Assembly (NCBI GenBank): GCA_022709775.1
Contig: JAKLIE010000011.1
Location: 1-11,764 of the forward strand
Direction: 5' to 3'
Length of the DNA stretch: 11,764 bases
Source of the DNA: Pseudomonadota bacterium
GTDB taxonomy: Bacteria > Pseudomonadota > Gammaproteobacteria > Burkholderiales > Casimicrobiaceae
Below, piece after piece: positions 1-5,808 of the stretch; positions within the stretch are counted from its first letter, which is position 1; every line of letters starts with the position of its first letter. Under the pieces are notes generated by a model. It was not told the DNA's origin. It worked only from the letters and a program-made list of their open reading frames with translations, and did not search any database. Both the position numbers and the translations under genes were made by a program.

Positions 1-158
1 GTGCGCGGCACTGCTGGTCGCGTCGCTGGCGTCGGCTGCGGTCCGGCGCGCGTACCACTGCGGGTCCCGCACCTATGTGGGTCCGGCGTCAGCCGGACGC
101 GTGTCGGCGAGCGGGCGACCTCTGGACACGTCGCCACCGCAACCGCAGCAGGGAGCGG
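1..158. other. left edge, no firm gene
   Basis: No reading frame here is convincing. One plus-strand frame (codons from base 2, stop at 286) is open from the window edge. It begins with an Ala/Leu-rich hydrophobic run (ALLVASLASAA) followed by a short Cys-containing stretch (AYHCGSRTYVG), which could be the signal peptide of a truncated small exported protein. Its remainder overlaps the 3' end of the DUF5648 gene on the other strand and has Arg/Thr/Pro-rich composition typical of a shadow frame. I do not call it as a gene. Confidence 0.3.
81..98 (-). terminator. hairpin downstream of DUF5648 gene
   Basis: A perfect 7-bp inverted repeat, GTCCGGC and GCCGGAC around a GTCA loop, lies about 60 bp beyond the stop codon of the minus-strand DUF5648 gene. 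No T-run follows on the minus strand, so it is not a classical intrinsic terminator. It may act as a 3' stabilising hairpin or be chance in GC-rich DNA. Confidence 0.25.
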
Positions 159-1079
159 CTACTGCACGGGCACGTCGGGAGGCAACGCGCACCACACGAC
201 GACATTCGGTCCCGAGCCTTCCGCTACCCACCCGCTCGCGATCATTGCCGCTTGTATGGCATCGGACGTCGTATACCTGTGGTTGACATCCATGCTTCCG
301 TTCCAGGCGCGGTGTACCCCCACCAGATTCACCGGACACGCGCCGGTCGCGAGGTCGACAGGGAAGATGCGGAACGCGTCCTCGCTTTCGAGGATCCACG
401 CATCCGCGGCGTTCGCGATCACGTAGTCGCACTCGGAGCGATAGGCCGAGTAGAAGTGCGTGTCGAGGCCTGCCTCGGGCTTGCCGTAAAACCGGCACGT
501 GCTCGCGAAATCCGCCACCGGCGAACCAGACTTGATCACCGCAATGCTTTCGCCCGTGCGTTGCCAGCCGGGGAAATACCCTGAATCGAGTAGCGCGATC
601 TCCGTCGCGGACGTCGTGAGAAAGTAGTGATCGCGCGGCGGGTTGTAGTACTCGATCGCCTTGGTTCCATTCGCGCTGTCGATCACCACGAATTGCCAAG
701 TAAACGTCTTGGTCTCGCCGGAATATGGTTGGTCGAACCGTCGCGCTTCGGCGATGTACCGCACTGTATAGGTGCCCGCATCCAACGGTCCCAGATCCTC
801 GATGATCTTGTAGCTTCCCAAAACATCGTAATACCCCATTACGATCTTCGCGCGAATCTCAAACGTCAAGCCGATTTGAGTGACCGTTTTCTGCTCGACT
901 TCGGCCCCTACACCGGTGAAGTCCGTGATAGTGAAATTCACCGTCTGTCCTGATGCCGGCATTGTTGGCGACGGAGAGGCCGAGTCCGGGCCGATCAAGT
1001 CCAATGCCGTCAGCGCCGCCGCTGGATGCGGTAGCGCGACGAGCGAAAAAACAAGCACGCGCGCGAATCGAGCAAACAT
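159..1079 (-). CDS. secreted DUF5648-domain protein
   Basis: This encodes a 306-aa exported protein of unknown function. Residues 1-22 form a typical Sec signal peptide: Arg-containing n-region, hydrophobic VLVFSLVAL, and cleavage after an Ala-rich AAA. Residues 23-135 look beta-rich and may be an Ig-like domain. Residues 142-300 match the DUF5648 family, known from secreted, often multidomain bacterial proteins. Signs are EYYNPPRDHYFLTT, a GWQRTGES segment, a FYGKP turn with HFYSA, and a second HRYTT block. I chose the ATG at 1079 because it places the signal peptide at the N-terminus. An in-frame ATG at 1121 would add 14 residues. Neither has a good Shine-Dalgarno. The IS element ends about 14 bp upstream of 1121, so the native promoter and possibly the true start have been displaced. 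GC content is lower than in the RNR and UbiA genes, suggesting transfer. The family assignment is firm; the function is not known. Confidence 0.8.
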   Translation of the reverse strand: MFARFARVLVFSLVALPHPAAALTALDLIGPDSASPSPTMPASGQTVNFTITDFTGVGAEVEQKTVTQIGLTFEIRAKIVMGYYDVLGSYKIIEDLGPLDAGTYTVRYIAEARRFDQPYSGETKTFTWQFVVIDSANGTKAIEYYNPPRDHYFLTTSATEIALLDSGYFPGWQRTGESIAVIKSGSPVADFASTCRFYGKPEAGLDTHFYSAYRSECDYVIANAADAWILESEDAFRIFPVDLATGACPVNLVGVHRAWNGSMDVNHRYTTSDAIQAAMIASGWVAEGSGPNVVVWCALPPDVPVQ

Positions 1080-1124
1080 CGCACTTGTCCACTTCAAATC
1101 GAATAGTTGAAAAACCAACATGGT

Positions 1125-1142
1125 GGAATTGGAATTGGAATT
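1125..1142. repeat. three tandem GGAATT units
   Basis: Three perfect tandem copies of the hexamer GGAATT straddle the left end of the insertion sequence. On the minus strand they lie just upstream of the DUF5648 gene. The last copy forms part of the IS terminal repeat. The repeat blurs the exact IS boundary and any target duplication. Confidence 0.7.
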
Positions 1143-1161
1143 CCCACGGAATGGCAGACAC
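1136..1161. repeat. IS terminal inverted repeat, orfB-proximal
   Basis: The sequence starting TGGAATTCCCACGG and ending GGCAGACAC matches the reverse complement of 2341-2366 at 22 of 26 positions. It lies 9 bp beyond the orfB stop codon at its inner edge. Confidence 0.7.
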
Positions 1162-1170
1162 GCCGGCGCC

Positions 1171-1974
1171 TCACGCCGAGGCCCGTTCAAAGGCCTCGGG
1201 ACTGACGCCGTCGAGATGGCTATGGCGTCGGATGCGATTGTAGAAGACTTCGATGTAGTCGAAGATGTCGGCCCGTGCCAAGTCGCGGGTCTTGTAGATG
1301 CGTTTCTGGATTCGCTCCTTCTTGAGGCTGCTAAAGAAGGACTCGGCGACGGCATTATCCCAACAGTTTCCGCGCCGGCTCATGCTGGGATCGAGTCCAT
1401 TGGCGGCGCAGAACCGCGTCCAATCTTCGCTGCCATATTGCGACCCTTGATCCGAGTGAACAATGACGCGCTGTTGCGGCTTGCGGCGCCAGATAGCCAT
1501 CAACAATGCATCGAGCACCAGCTCGCGCGCCAGCGTGGGCTTCATTGACCAGCCGATCACACGGCGGGAGTACAGAGCAAGGACGACGGCCAGGTACAGC
1601 CATCCTTGCCACGTGCGGATATAGGTGATGTCGGTCACCCACGCAAGATCCGGCGCGGCCACCGTGAATTCGCGGTTGAGCCGATTGGGATTGAGAATGG
1701 AGGGGCGACCGGCGACATGGCGATGCGTCTTGTAGCCTCTGACCGCCCGTATCTTGTTGCTACGCATGATCCGCGCCACGCGATGTACACCGCAGGTCTC
1801 GCCAGCTTCTCGCAGGTCGCCAAAGACGCGAGGCGATCCGTACACCCGCCCGCTGGCGACATACGAATCGCGAATCAGCGCGAGCAGACGCTGATCTTCG
1901 ATGGCCCGTTGTGAAAGCGGCCGCTGCAGCCATTCATAGAATCCCGCGCGCGCAACGTCTAGCATTCGACACAT
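1171..1974 (-). CDS. IS3-family transposase OrfB (DDE domain)
   Basis: This is the catalytic half of the transposase, 267 aa from the first in-frame ATG. It shows an N-terminal HTH_21-like segment (GFYEWLQRP, then VYGSPR near residue 45), followed by the rve integrase core. The catalytic triad is visible as D115 (VTDITYIR), D175 (VHSDQGSQY) and E211 (WDNAVAESFF). The D-to-E spacing of 35 is that of the DD(35)E family. It is probably not made from this ATG. The frame is open upstream to the A7 run at 2055-2061, and a -1 frameshift from orfA would give a 378-aa OrfAB fusion whose junction region includes the family-typical VKYRFINEHR segment. No stop codon or missing catalytic residue is seen, so the gene looks functional. 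Confidence 0.93.
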   Translation of the reverse strand: MCRMLDVARAGFYEWLQRPLSQRAIEDQRLLALIRDSYVASGRVYGSPRVFGDLREAGETCGVHRVARIMRSNKIRAVRGYKTHRHVAGRPSILNPNRLNREFTVAAPDLAWVTDITYIRTWQGWLYLAVVLALYSRRVIGWSMKPTLARELVLDALLMAIWRRKPQQRVIVHSDQGSQYGSEDWTRFCAANGLDPSMSRRGNCWDNAVAESFFSSLKKERIQKRIYKTRDLARADIFDYIEVFYNRIRRHSHLDGVSPEAFERASA

Positions 1975-2021
1975 GACCTTGACGGTGTGCTCGTGGCGGT
2001 GTTCGTTGATGAAGCGGTACT

Positions 2022-2306
2022 TTACTCGGGCTCCTTCGCAAAGTACCGCGCGGCTTTTTTTAGAATATCGCGCTCCTCTTCCGTGCGGCGGAGCTGCGCG
2101 CGAAGTCGGAGAATCTCGCTCTTCGCCTCGACGAGTTCGGTTGCCTGCTTCTCGGATTTATCCGGCGTAACCGCTTTGACCCACTTGTAGAGGCTGTGGC
2201 TCGACACGCCCAGCCTAGCCGACACGTCCCCTACCGAATAGCCGCGATCGACGACTTGCCGGACCGCTTCTTCCTTAAATTCCGGGGTGAACCGCTGCGT
2301 ACTCAT
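2022..2306 (-). CDS. IS3-family transposase OrfA
   Basis: This is the 94-aa DNA-binding half of the transposase. Residues 1-50 form the HTH_Tnp_1 helix-turn-helix (FTPEFKEEAVRQVVDRGYSV, then VSSHSLYKWVK). Residues 57-90 are a leucine-rich coiled coil (EILRLRAQLRRTEEERDILKKAA), used in related elements for multimerisation. The start is well supported by an AGGAGG Shine-Dalgarno a few bases upstream of the ATG. The stop lies 47 bp upstream of the first ATG of orfB. OrfA alone usually acts as a repressor in IS3 elements, while the frameshifted OrfAB is the transposase. Confidence 0.93.
   Translation of the reverse strand: MSTQRFTPEFKEEAVRQVVDRGYSVGDVSARLGVSSHSLYKWVKAVTPDKSEKQATELVEAKSEILRLRAQLRRTEEERDILKKAARYFAKEPE
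2055..2061 (-). other. slippery A7 run for -1 frameshift
   Basis: On the minus strand seven A residues give the heptamer A-AAA-AAA in the orfA frame (codons CTA AAA AAA GCC), within the ILKKAA segment. Slipping back one base enters the orfB frame, which is open from here to the orfB stop. This is the position and type of signal used for programmed -1 frameshifting in IS3-family elements. I have not identified a stimulatory downstream structure. Confidence 0.75.
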
Positions 2307-2340
2307 GGACTCCCTCCTATGCTCAAATCATAGGCCGGAA

Positions 2341-2366
2341 GTGCCTGCCAGACCGTGGGAAGTCCA
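2341..2366. repeat. IS terminal inverted repeat, orfA-proximal
   Basis: Its reverse complement begins TGGACTTCCCACGG and ends GGCAGGCAC, matching 1136-1161 at 22 of 26 positions. It lies about 35 bp upstream of the orfA start codon, as expected for the left end of an IS3-family element. Confidence 0.65.
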
Positions 2367-2519
2367 GCCAAATACTCAGGTGTCCACGAAAACGGGTCAA
2401 TTCCAATTTCGCCGTAGCAACTGCCCTTGTCCGCGGCCACCCACCGTTTGGCGATCCCCGCGGATCAGGAGCACCCGCGAGGAACGCGAAGGAAGGTGGC
2501 CCCACGGTTCGGCAGATCG
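2367..2519. other. spacer between IS and nrdG
   Basis: No gene is supported here. The segment near 2380-2405 (GTGTCCACGAAAACGGG then TCAATTCC) resembles the end sequence of many IS3-family elements. It may be the true outer end of this IS or a relic of another one. The rest, up to the nrdG stop codon, holds no recognisable terminator. Confidence 0.4.
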
Positions 2520-3257
2520 TCAGTCGCGCACGTCGACACCCGGCACGCGCTCGCGCAATCGCGCGACGAGGTCGTCCGCAATCCTCGCGCCGCGCGGCGA
2601 CGCGGCCACGAGCACGTCATCGGCGCAGCCGGTCGGCCGAAACGGCTGCAGCGCCCAGCGGCGCACGCCGAGCGACGCGAGCTCGTCGGCGAGACGCAGG
2701 AGCGCATCCTCCGGTAAGAGGTCCGGGTGCACGGTCGTCCGGACCTCGTAGTCGACGCCCGACGCCGCGACGAGCCGCAGGCTCGCACCGGCGGCGGCGC
2801 CGCTGCCGCCGATGCCGGTGACCGTCGCATAGCCGCCCGCCGGCGCCTTCACGTCGAGCCCGATCCAGTCGACGTCGTCGATCACCTCGTCGAGCCGGCG
2901 CGGGTACGCGCCGCCCGTGTGCAGGCCGATCGCGAAACCGCGGCCCGCCACCTCGCGCATCGCGGACCCGAGCGCCGCCTGCGCCGTCGGCTCGCCGCCC
3001 GAGAACACCACCGCGTCGAGGAGCCCGCGGCGGCCCTCGAGCCACGCGAGCGTCGCCCGGTAGTCGTGCGCCACGGGCCCGATCGCGGGTTGGAGGTGCG
3101 GGTTGTGGCAGTAGCCGCAGCGCCACGGGCAGCCCTGCAGGAACAGGACCGCCGCGAGCCTGCCGGGCCAGTCGGCCGTCGAGAACGGCGTGACGCCACC
3201 GATGCGCAGGTCTGCCGGATCGCGCAGCCCGTTCGCGGGGGCGGGCTCCGCGCGCAC
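2520..3257 (-). CDS. nrdG: anaerobic RNR activating protein (radical SAM)
   Basis: This is the 245-aa radical S-adenosylmethionine activase for class III ribonucleotide reductase. It reduces SAM with a 4Fe-4S cluster to make the 5'-deoxyadenosyl radical that creates the glycyl radical. The cluster motif CxxxCxxC is present as C43, C47 and C50 (GCPWRCGYCHNP), followed by the GGE motif at 87-89 (VFSGGEP), both hallmarks of radical SAM enzymes. The opening IGGVTPFSTADWPG matches the NrdG/PFL-activase type. I chose the GTG at 3257 because GGAGGG lies 7 bp upstream. A GTG at 3278 overlapping the TGA of the upstream gene (GTGA) is the alternative, but it lacks a good ribosome site. It is the third gene of the nrdD operon, 17 bp after the glycyl-radical ORF, so translation is probably coupled. 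Confidence 0.9.
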   Translation of the reverse strand: MRAEPAPANGLRDPADLRIGGVTPFSTADWPGRLAAVLFLQGCPWRCGYCHNPHLQPAIGPVAHDYRATLAWLEGRRGLLDAVVFSGGEPTAQAALGSAMREVAGRGFAIGLHTGGAYPRRLDEVIDDVDWIGLDVKAPAGGYATVTGIGGSGAAAGASLRLVAASGVDYEVRTTVHPDLLPEDALLRLADELASLGVRRWALQPFRPTGCADDVLVAASPRGARIADDLVARLRERVPGVDVRD

Positions 3258-3274
3258 CTCACCGCCCTCCGGCG

Positions 3275-3469
3275 TCACAGATGCGGCTGCGCGCAAGCCT
3301 CGGTGAAGAAACGCCGCTCGGCATGCTCGCCCTTCTTGCCGATGTTGAACGACGCGACGGGCCGGTGGTAGCCCATCACGCGCGTCCACACCTCGCAGCG
3401 CTGCCGCTCGTCGTCGGCGAGCGTGATCGTCGCTTCGGCGATGCGGCGGATGTCGGTCATGTCGTTCAT
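3275..3469 (-). CDS. stand-alone glycyl-radical domain of class III RNR
   Basis: This is a 64-aa protein corresponding to the extreme C-terminus (NRDD glycyl-radical domain) of anaerobic ribonucleoside-triphosphate reductase. It is encoded here as a separate gene. The key segment is CEVWTRVMGYHRPVASFN, with G33 in the R-x-x-G-Y motif as the predicted radical site, followed by GKKGEHAERRFF, typical of the domain tail. The start at 3469 is strongly supported by AGGAGG about 6 bp upstream. It lies 73 bp after the nrdD stop and 17 bp before nrdG on the same strand. A small inverted repeat (CCGGA and TCCGG, 3494-3508) precedes the ribosome site. Its function must be to associate with the large NrdD, which lacks any glycyl-radical motif. 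Whether the split is native or results from a frameshift is discussed in the findings. Confidence 0.88.
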   Translation of the reverse strand: MNDMTDIRRIAEATITLADDERQRCEVWTRVMGYHRPVASFNIGKKGEHAERRFFTEACAQPHL

Positions 3470-3542
3470 CTCGTTCCCTCCTGTCCGGGATGGCCGGAGT
3501 CGATCCGGTGTTCGCGTTATTCGTTCGTCGTGCGTCCTGCGT

Positions 3543-5591
3543 TCACGCAGCAAGCTTGCGCCGCTTCTCCTCTAGACGCTCCTGGTCGCACTTCGGGCAG
3601 TACTCGTGCTCGCCCGCCAGGTAGCCGTGCGACGGGCAGATCGAGAACGTCGGCGTGATCGTGATGTAGGGCAGCCGGAAGCGCTCGAGCGAGCGGCGCA
3701 CCAGCGCCTTGCACGCGTCGGGCGAGGAGACGCGCTCGTTCATGTACAGGTGCAGCACGGTGCCGCCCGTGTACTTCGACTGCAGCTCCTCCTGCCGCGC
3801 GAGCGCCTCGAACGGGTCGTCGGTGAACCCGACCGGCAGCTGCGAGCTGTTCGTGTAGTACGGCGTTGCGGTCGTGCCCGCCTGCAGGATGTCGGGCCAG
3901 CGCTTGCGGTCCTCCTTGGCGAACCGGTAGGTCGTCCCCTCGGCGGGCGTCGCCTCGAGGTTGTACATGTGGCCGGTCTCCTCCTGGAAACCGCGGATGC
4001 GCGTGCGCACGTGGTCGAGCAGGCGAACCGCGAACGCGTGGCCCTCGGGCGACGTGATGTCGTGCGCGTCGCGCGTGAAGTTGCGGATCATCTCGTTGAC
4101 GCCGTTCACGCCGATCGTCGAGAAGTGGTTGCGCAGCGTGCCGAGGTAGCGCTTCGTGTACGGGAAGAGTCCCTGGTCGATCAGGCGGCCGATCACCTTG
4201 CGCTTGACTTCGAGGCTGTCGCGCGCCCAGCCGAGCAGCTCGTCCAGCCGCGCGTAGAGCCCGACCTCGTCGCCGGCGTGCGTGTATCCCAGCCGCGCGC
4301 AGTTGATCGTGACGACGCCGAGCGATCCGGTCTGCTCGGCGCTGCCGAAGAGCCCGTTGCCGCGCTTCAGGAGCTCGGTCAGGTCGAGCTGCAGGCGGCA
4401 GCACATCGACCGGATCATGTTGGGCTTGAGCTCCGAGTTGAGGAAGTTCTGGAAGTACGGCAGCCCGTACTTCGCCGTCATCGCGAACAGCGCCTCGCAG
4501 TTCGGGTGGTCCCAGTCGAAGTCCGGCGTGATGTTGTAGGTCGGGATCGGGAACGTGAACACGCGCCCCTTCGCGTCGCCCTCGGTCATCACCTCGATGT
4601 AGGCGCGGTTGATCATGTCCATCTCGGCCTGCAGCTCGCCGTAGGTGAACGGCATCTCGCGGCCGGCGATCACCGGCACCTGCTCGCGCAGATCCTCGGG
4701 GCAGGTCCAGTCGAACGTCAGGTTCGTGAACGGCGTCTGCGTACCCCAGCGGGACGGCACGTTCAGGTTGTAGATCAGTTCCTGGATGCTCTGCTTGACC
4801 GCGTCGTAGCTCATGCCGTCGGCGCGGATGTACGGCGCCATGTACGTGTCGAACGAGCTGAACGCCTGCGCGCCGGCCCACTCGTTCTGCAGCGTGCCGA
4901 GGAAGTTGACGATCTGGCCGACCGCGCTCGACATGTGCTTCGCGGGACCCGCCTCGACCTTGCCCGGCACGCCGTTCAACCCCTCGAAGAGCAGGCGCCG
5001 CAGCGACCAGCCGGCGCAGTAGCCGGCGAGCATGTCGAGGTCGTGGATGTGCACGTCGCCCTCGCGGTGCGCGCGGCCGATCTCGGGCGCGTACACGTGC
5101 GAGAGCCAGTAGTTGGCGACGACCTTGCCCGAGACGTTGAGGATGAGGCCGCCGAGCGAGTAGCCCTGGTTCGCATTGGCGTTGACGCGCCAGTCCTTCT
5201 GCTCCAGGTACTCGTCGATCGACGCGGCGACGTCGACCAGCGTCTTCTTCTGGTCGCGCAACCGCGCGTGGCGCTCCCGATGGACGATGTAGGCGCGCGC
5301 GGTGTCGAACCAGCCGGCCGCGGCGAGCGTGCGCTCGACCGTGTCCTGGATCGCCTCGATCCCCGGTTCGCCGGGGTTGTCGCGAAGCGCCAGCGCAAGG
5401 CCGACCGCATCGGCGATCCGCCCCGCCTCCACCTTGCCGAACTCGCCCGTCGCGGCACCGGCGCGCTCGATCGCCGACGCGATCTTCGCGAGTTCGAACG
5501 GCACCCGGCGGCCGTCGCGCTTGACCATCGCGCAAGGCAGCGCAGGGCCCGACCGGGTCCCCGCCGTTCGTTCCGCGGTCGTCTCCTCCAT
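3543..5591 (-). CDS. nrdD: anaerobic ribonucleoside-triphosphate reductase, large chain
   Basis: This 682-aa protein is the catalytic chain of class III RNR, which reduces ribonucleotides to deoxyribonucleotides in anoxic cells. Residues about 20-110 form an ATP-cone (VKRDGRRVPFELAKI), the allosteric nucleotide-binding domain. The barrel follows, with DVHIHDLDML, QNEWAGAQAFSSFDTY and NVPSRWGTQTPFTNLTFDW. The active-site finger loop is SMCCRLQLDL with C397 and C398. The C-terminus keeps the zinc-site residues C652, H655, C665 and C668 (CPSHGY to EYCPKC) but stops 14 residues later, without the RxxGY glycyl-radical loop. That loop is on the next gene. I chose the ATG at 5591 because GGGAGGA lies upstream at good spacing. 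A start at 5633 would remove the ribosome site logic and add 14 residues. It is the first gene of the operon with the radical ORF and nrdG. Confidence 0.95.
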   Translation of the reverse strand: MEETTAERTAGTRSGPALPCAMVKRDGRRVPFELAKIASAIERAGAATGEFGKVEAGRIADAVGLALALRDNPGEPGIEAIQDTVERTLAAAGWFDTARAYIVHRERHARLRDQKKTLVDVAASIDEYLEQKDWRVNANANQGYSLGGLILNVSGKVVANYWLSHVYAPEIGRAHREGDVHIHDLDMLAGYCAGWSLRRLLFEGLNGVPGKVEAGPAKHMSSAVGQIVNFLGTLQNEWAGAQAFSSFDTYMAPYIRADGMSYDAVKQSIQELIYNLNVPSRWGTQTPFTNLTFDWTCPEDLREQVPVIAGREMPFTYGELQAEMDMINRAYIEVMTEGDAKGRVFTFPIPTYNITPDFDWDHPNCEALFAMTAKYGLPYFQNFLNSELKPNMIRSMCCRLQLDLTELLKRGNGLFGSAEQTGSLGVVTINCARLGYTHAGDEVGLYARLDELLGWARDSLEVKRKVIGRLIDQGLFPYTKRYLGTLRNHFSTIGVNGVNEMIRNFTRDAHDITSPEGHAFAVRLLDHVRTRIRGFQEETGHMYNLEATPAEGTTYRFAKEDRKRWPDILQAGTTATPYYTNSSQLPVGFTDDPFEALARQEELQSKYTGGTVLHLYMNERVSSPDACKALVRRSLERFRLPYITITPTFSICPSHGYLAGEHEYCPKCDQERLEEKRRKLAA

Positions 5592-5712
5592 CGTTTCCTC
5601 CCTGATGCGGCGCAACATCCCCCTTTGCCGCAAACCACAAGATGTTGGGGTGGAGGGGGAGCCTAGCCGCGAGGGATGGGGGTCGCAACGACCCTCCCTC
5701 CCCGGCCCGGAA

Positions 5713-5734
5713 TTTCTTGACCCGGGTCAAGAAA
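5713..5734. promoter_or_regulatory. perfect palindrome with FNR/FixK-type core
   Basis: This is a 22-bp perfect palindrome centred at 5723.5. Its core TTGAC-CCGG-GTCAA (5717-5730) fits the TTGA-N6-TCAA consensus of the FNR/ANR/FixK/DNR regulator family. The C/G at the inner positions is closer to FixK/DNR-type sites than to classical FNR (TTGAT). It lies 132 bp upstream of the nrdD ATG, where oxygen-responsive control of an anaerobic RNR is expected. It is also 85 bp upstream of the divergent copper-gene start, so it could serve either direction. Confidence 0.65.
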
Positions 5735-5757
5735 AACGGCCCGGACTGTTGCTTGGA

Positions 5758-5776
5758 CCTTGATCAGGCTTCAAGG
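5758..5776. promoter_or_regulatory. second dyad, TTGA-N7-TCAA
   Basis: A perfect 6-bp inverted repeat (CCTTGA and TCAAGG) sits 24 bp from the first palindrome. Its half-sites are those of the FNR family, but the spacing is one base too long (N7 instead of N6). It may be a degenerate second site, a site for another factor, or coincidence. Confidence 0.3.
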
Positions 5777-5808
5777 CGCGGGGTCGGACGCTTCAGTAGA
5801 ATGCGGCA

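Larger units (their letters stand above)
1136..2366 (-). mobile_element. IS3-family insertion sequence, apparently intact
   Basis: This is an element of about 1231 bp bounded by imperfect inverted repeats (1136-1161 and 2341-2366, 22 of 26 positions identical), both beginning TGGA on their own strand. It holds the two overlapping transposase frames expected of an IS3-family element: orfA with a helix-turn-helix and orfB with a DDE integrase core, joined by an A-rich slippery run. Size, orfA-to-end distance (60 bp) and orfB-to-end distance (35 bp) suit the family. No target duplication is evident with these ends (AAT versus GCC). A competing outer right end near 2398-2405 exists and is discussed in the findings. 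Both frames are open, so the element could still be active. It lies between nrdG and the DUF5648 gene, with lower GC than the neighbouring RNR genes. Confidence 0.8.
5592..5808. promoter_or_regulatory. divergent intergenic region nrdD / DUF2946-like gene
   Basis: This 217-bp spacer holds the only room for a promoter of the nrdD operon. It contains the FNR/FixK-type palindrome (5713-5734), a second dyad (CCTTGA-N7-TCAAGG, 5758-5776), and an inverted repeat CAACATC / GATGTTG (5613-5619 and 5641-5647) that would fall in the nrdD 5' leader. No clean -35/-10 pair is evident on the minus strand; TAGGCT near 5660-5665 is one weak -10 candidate. For the plus-strand gene, TAGAAT at 5797-5802 resembles a -10 box but lies very close to the start codon. 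Confidence 0.5.

Noticed and set aside
1..426. Plus-strand open frames covering the left edge
   Set aside because: They overlap the DUF5648 gene on the other strand, have shadow-frame composition and no domain. The true coding strand here is supported by the DUF5648 match.
1080..1355. 78-residue in-frame upstream extension of the DUF5648 gene into the IS
   Set aside because: It is an alternate frame of orfB and the IS end, low in complexity (Ser/Ala/Arg), and places the signal peptide internally.
3606..5666. A 686-aa plus-strand frame opposite nrdD
   Set aside because: It is the antisense shadow of nrdD, with Arg/Val/Ala/Glu-rich composition and no domain. NrdD motifs on the minus strand are decisive.
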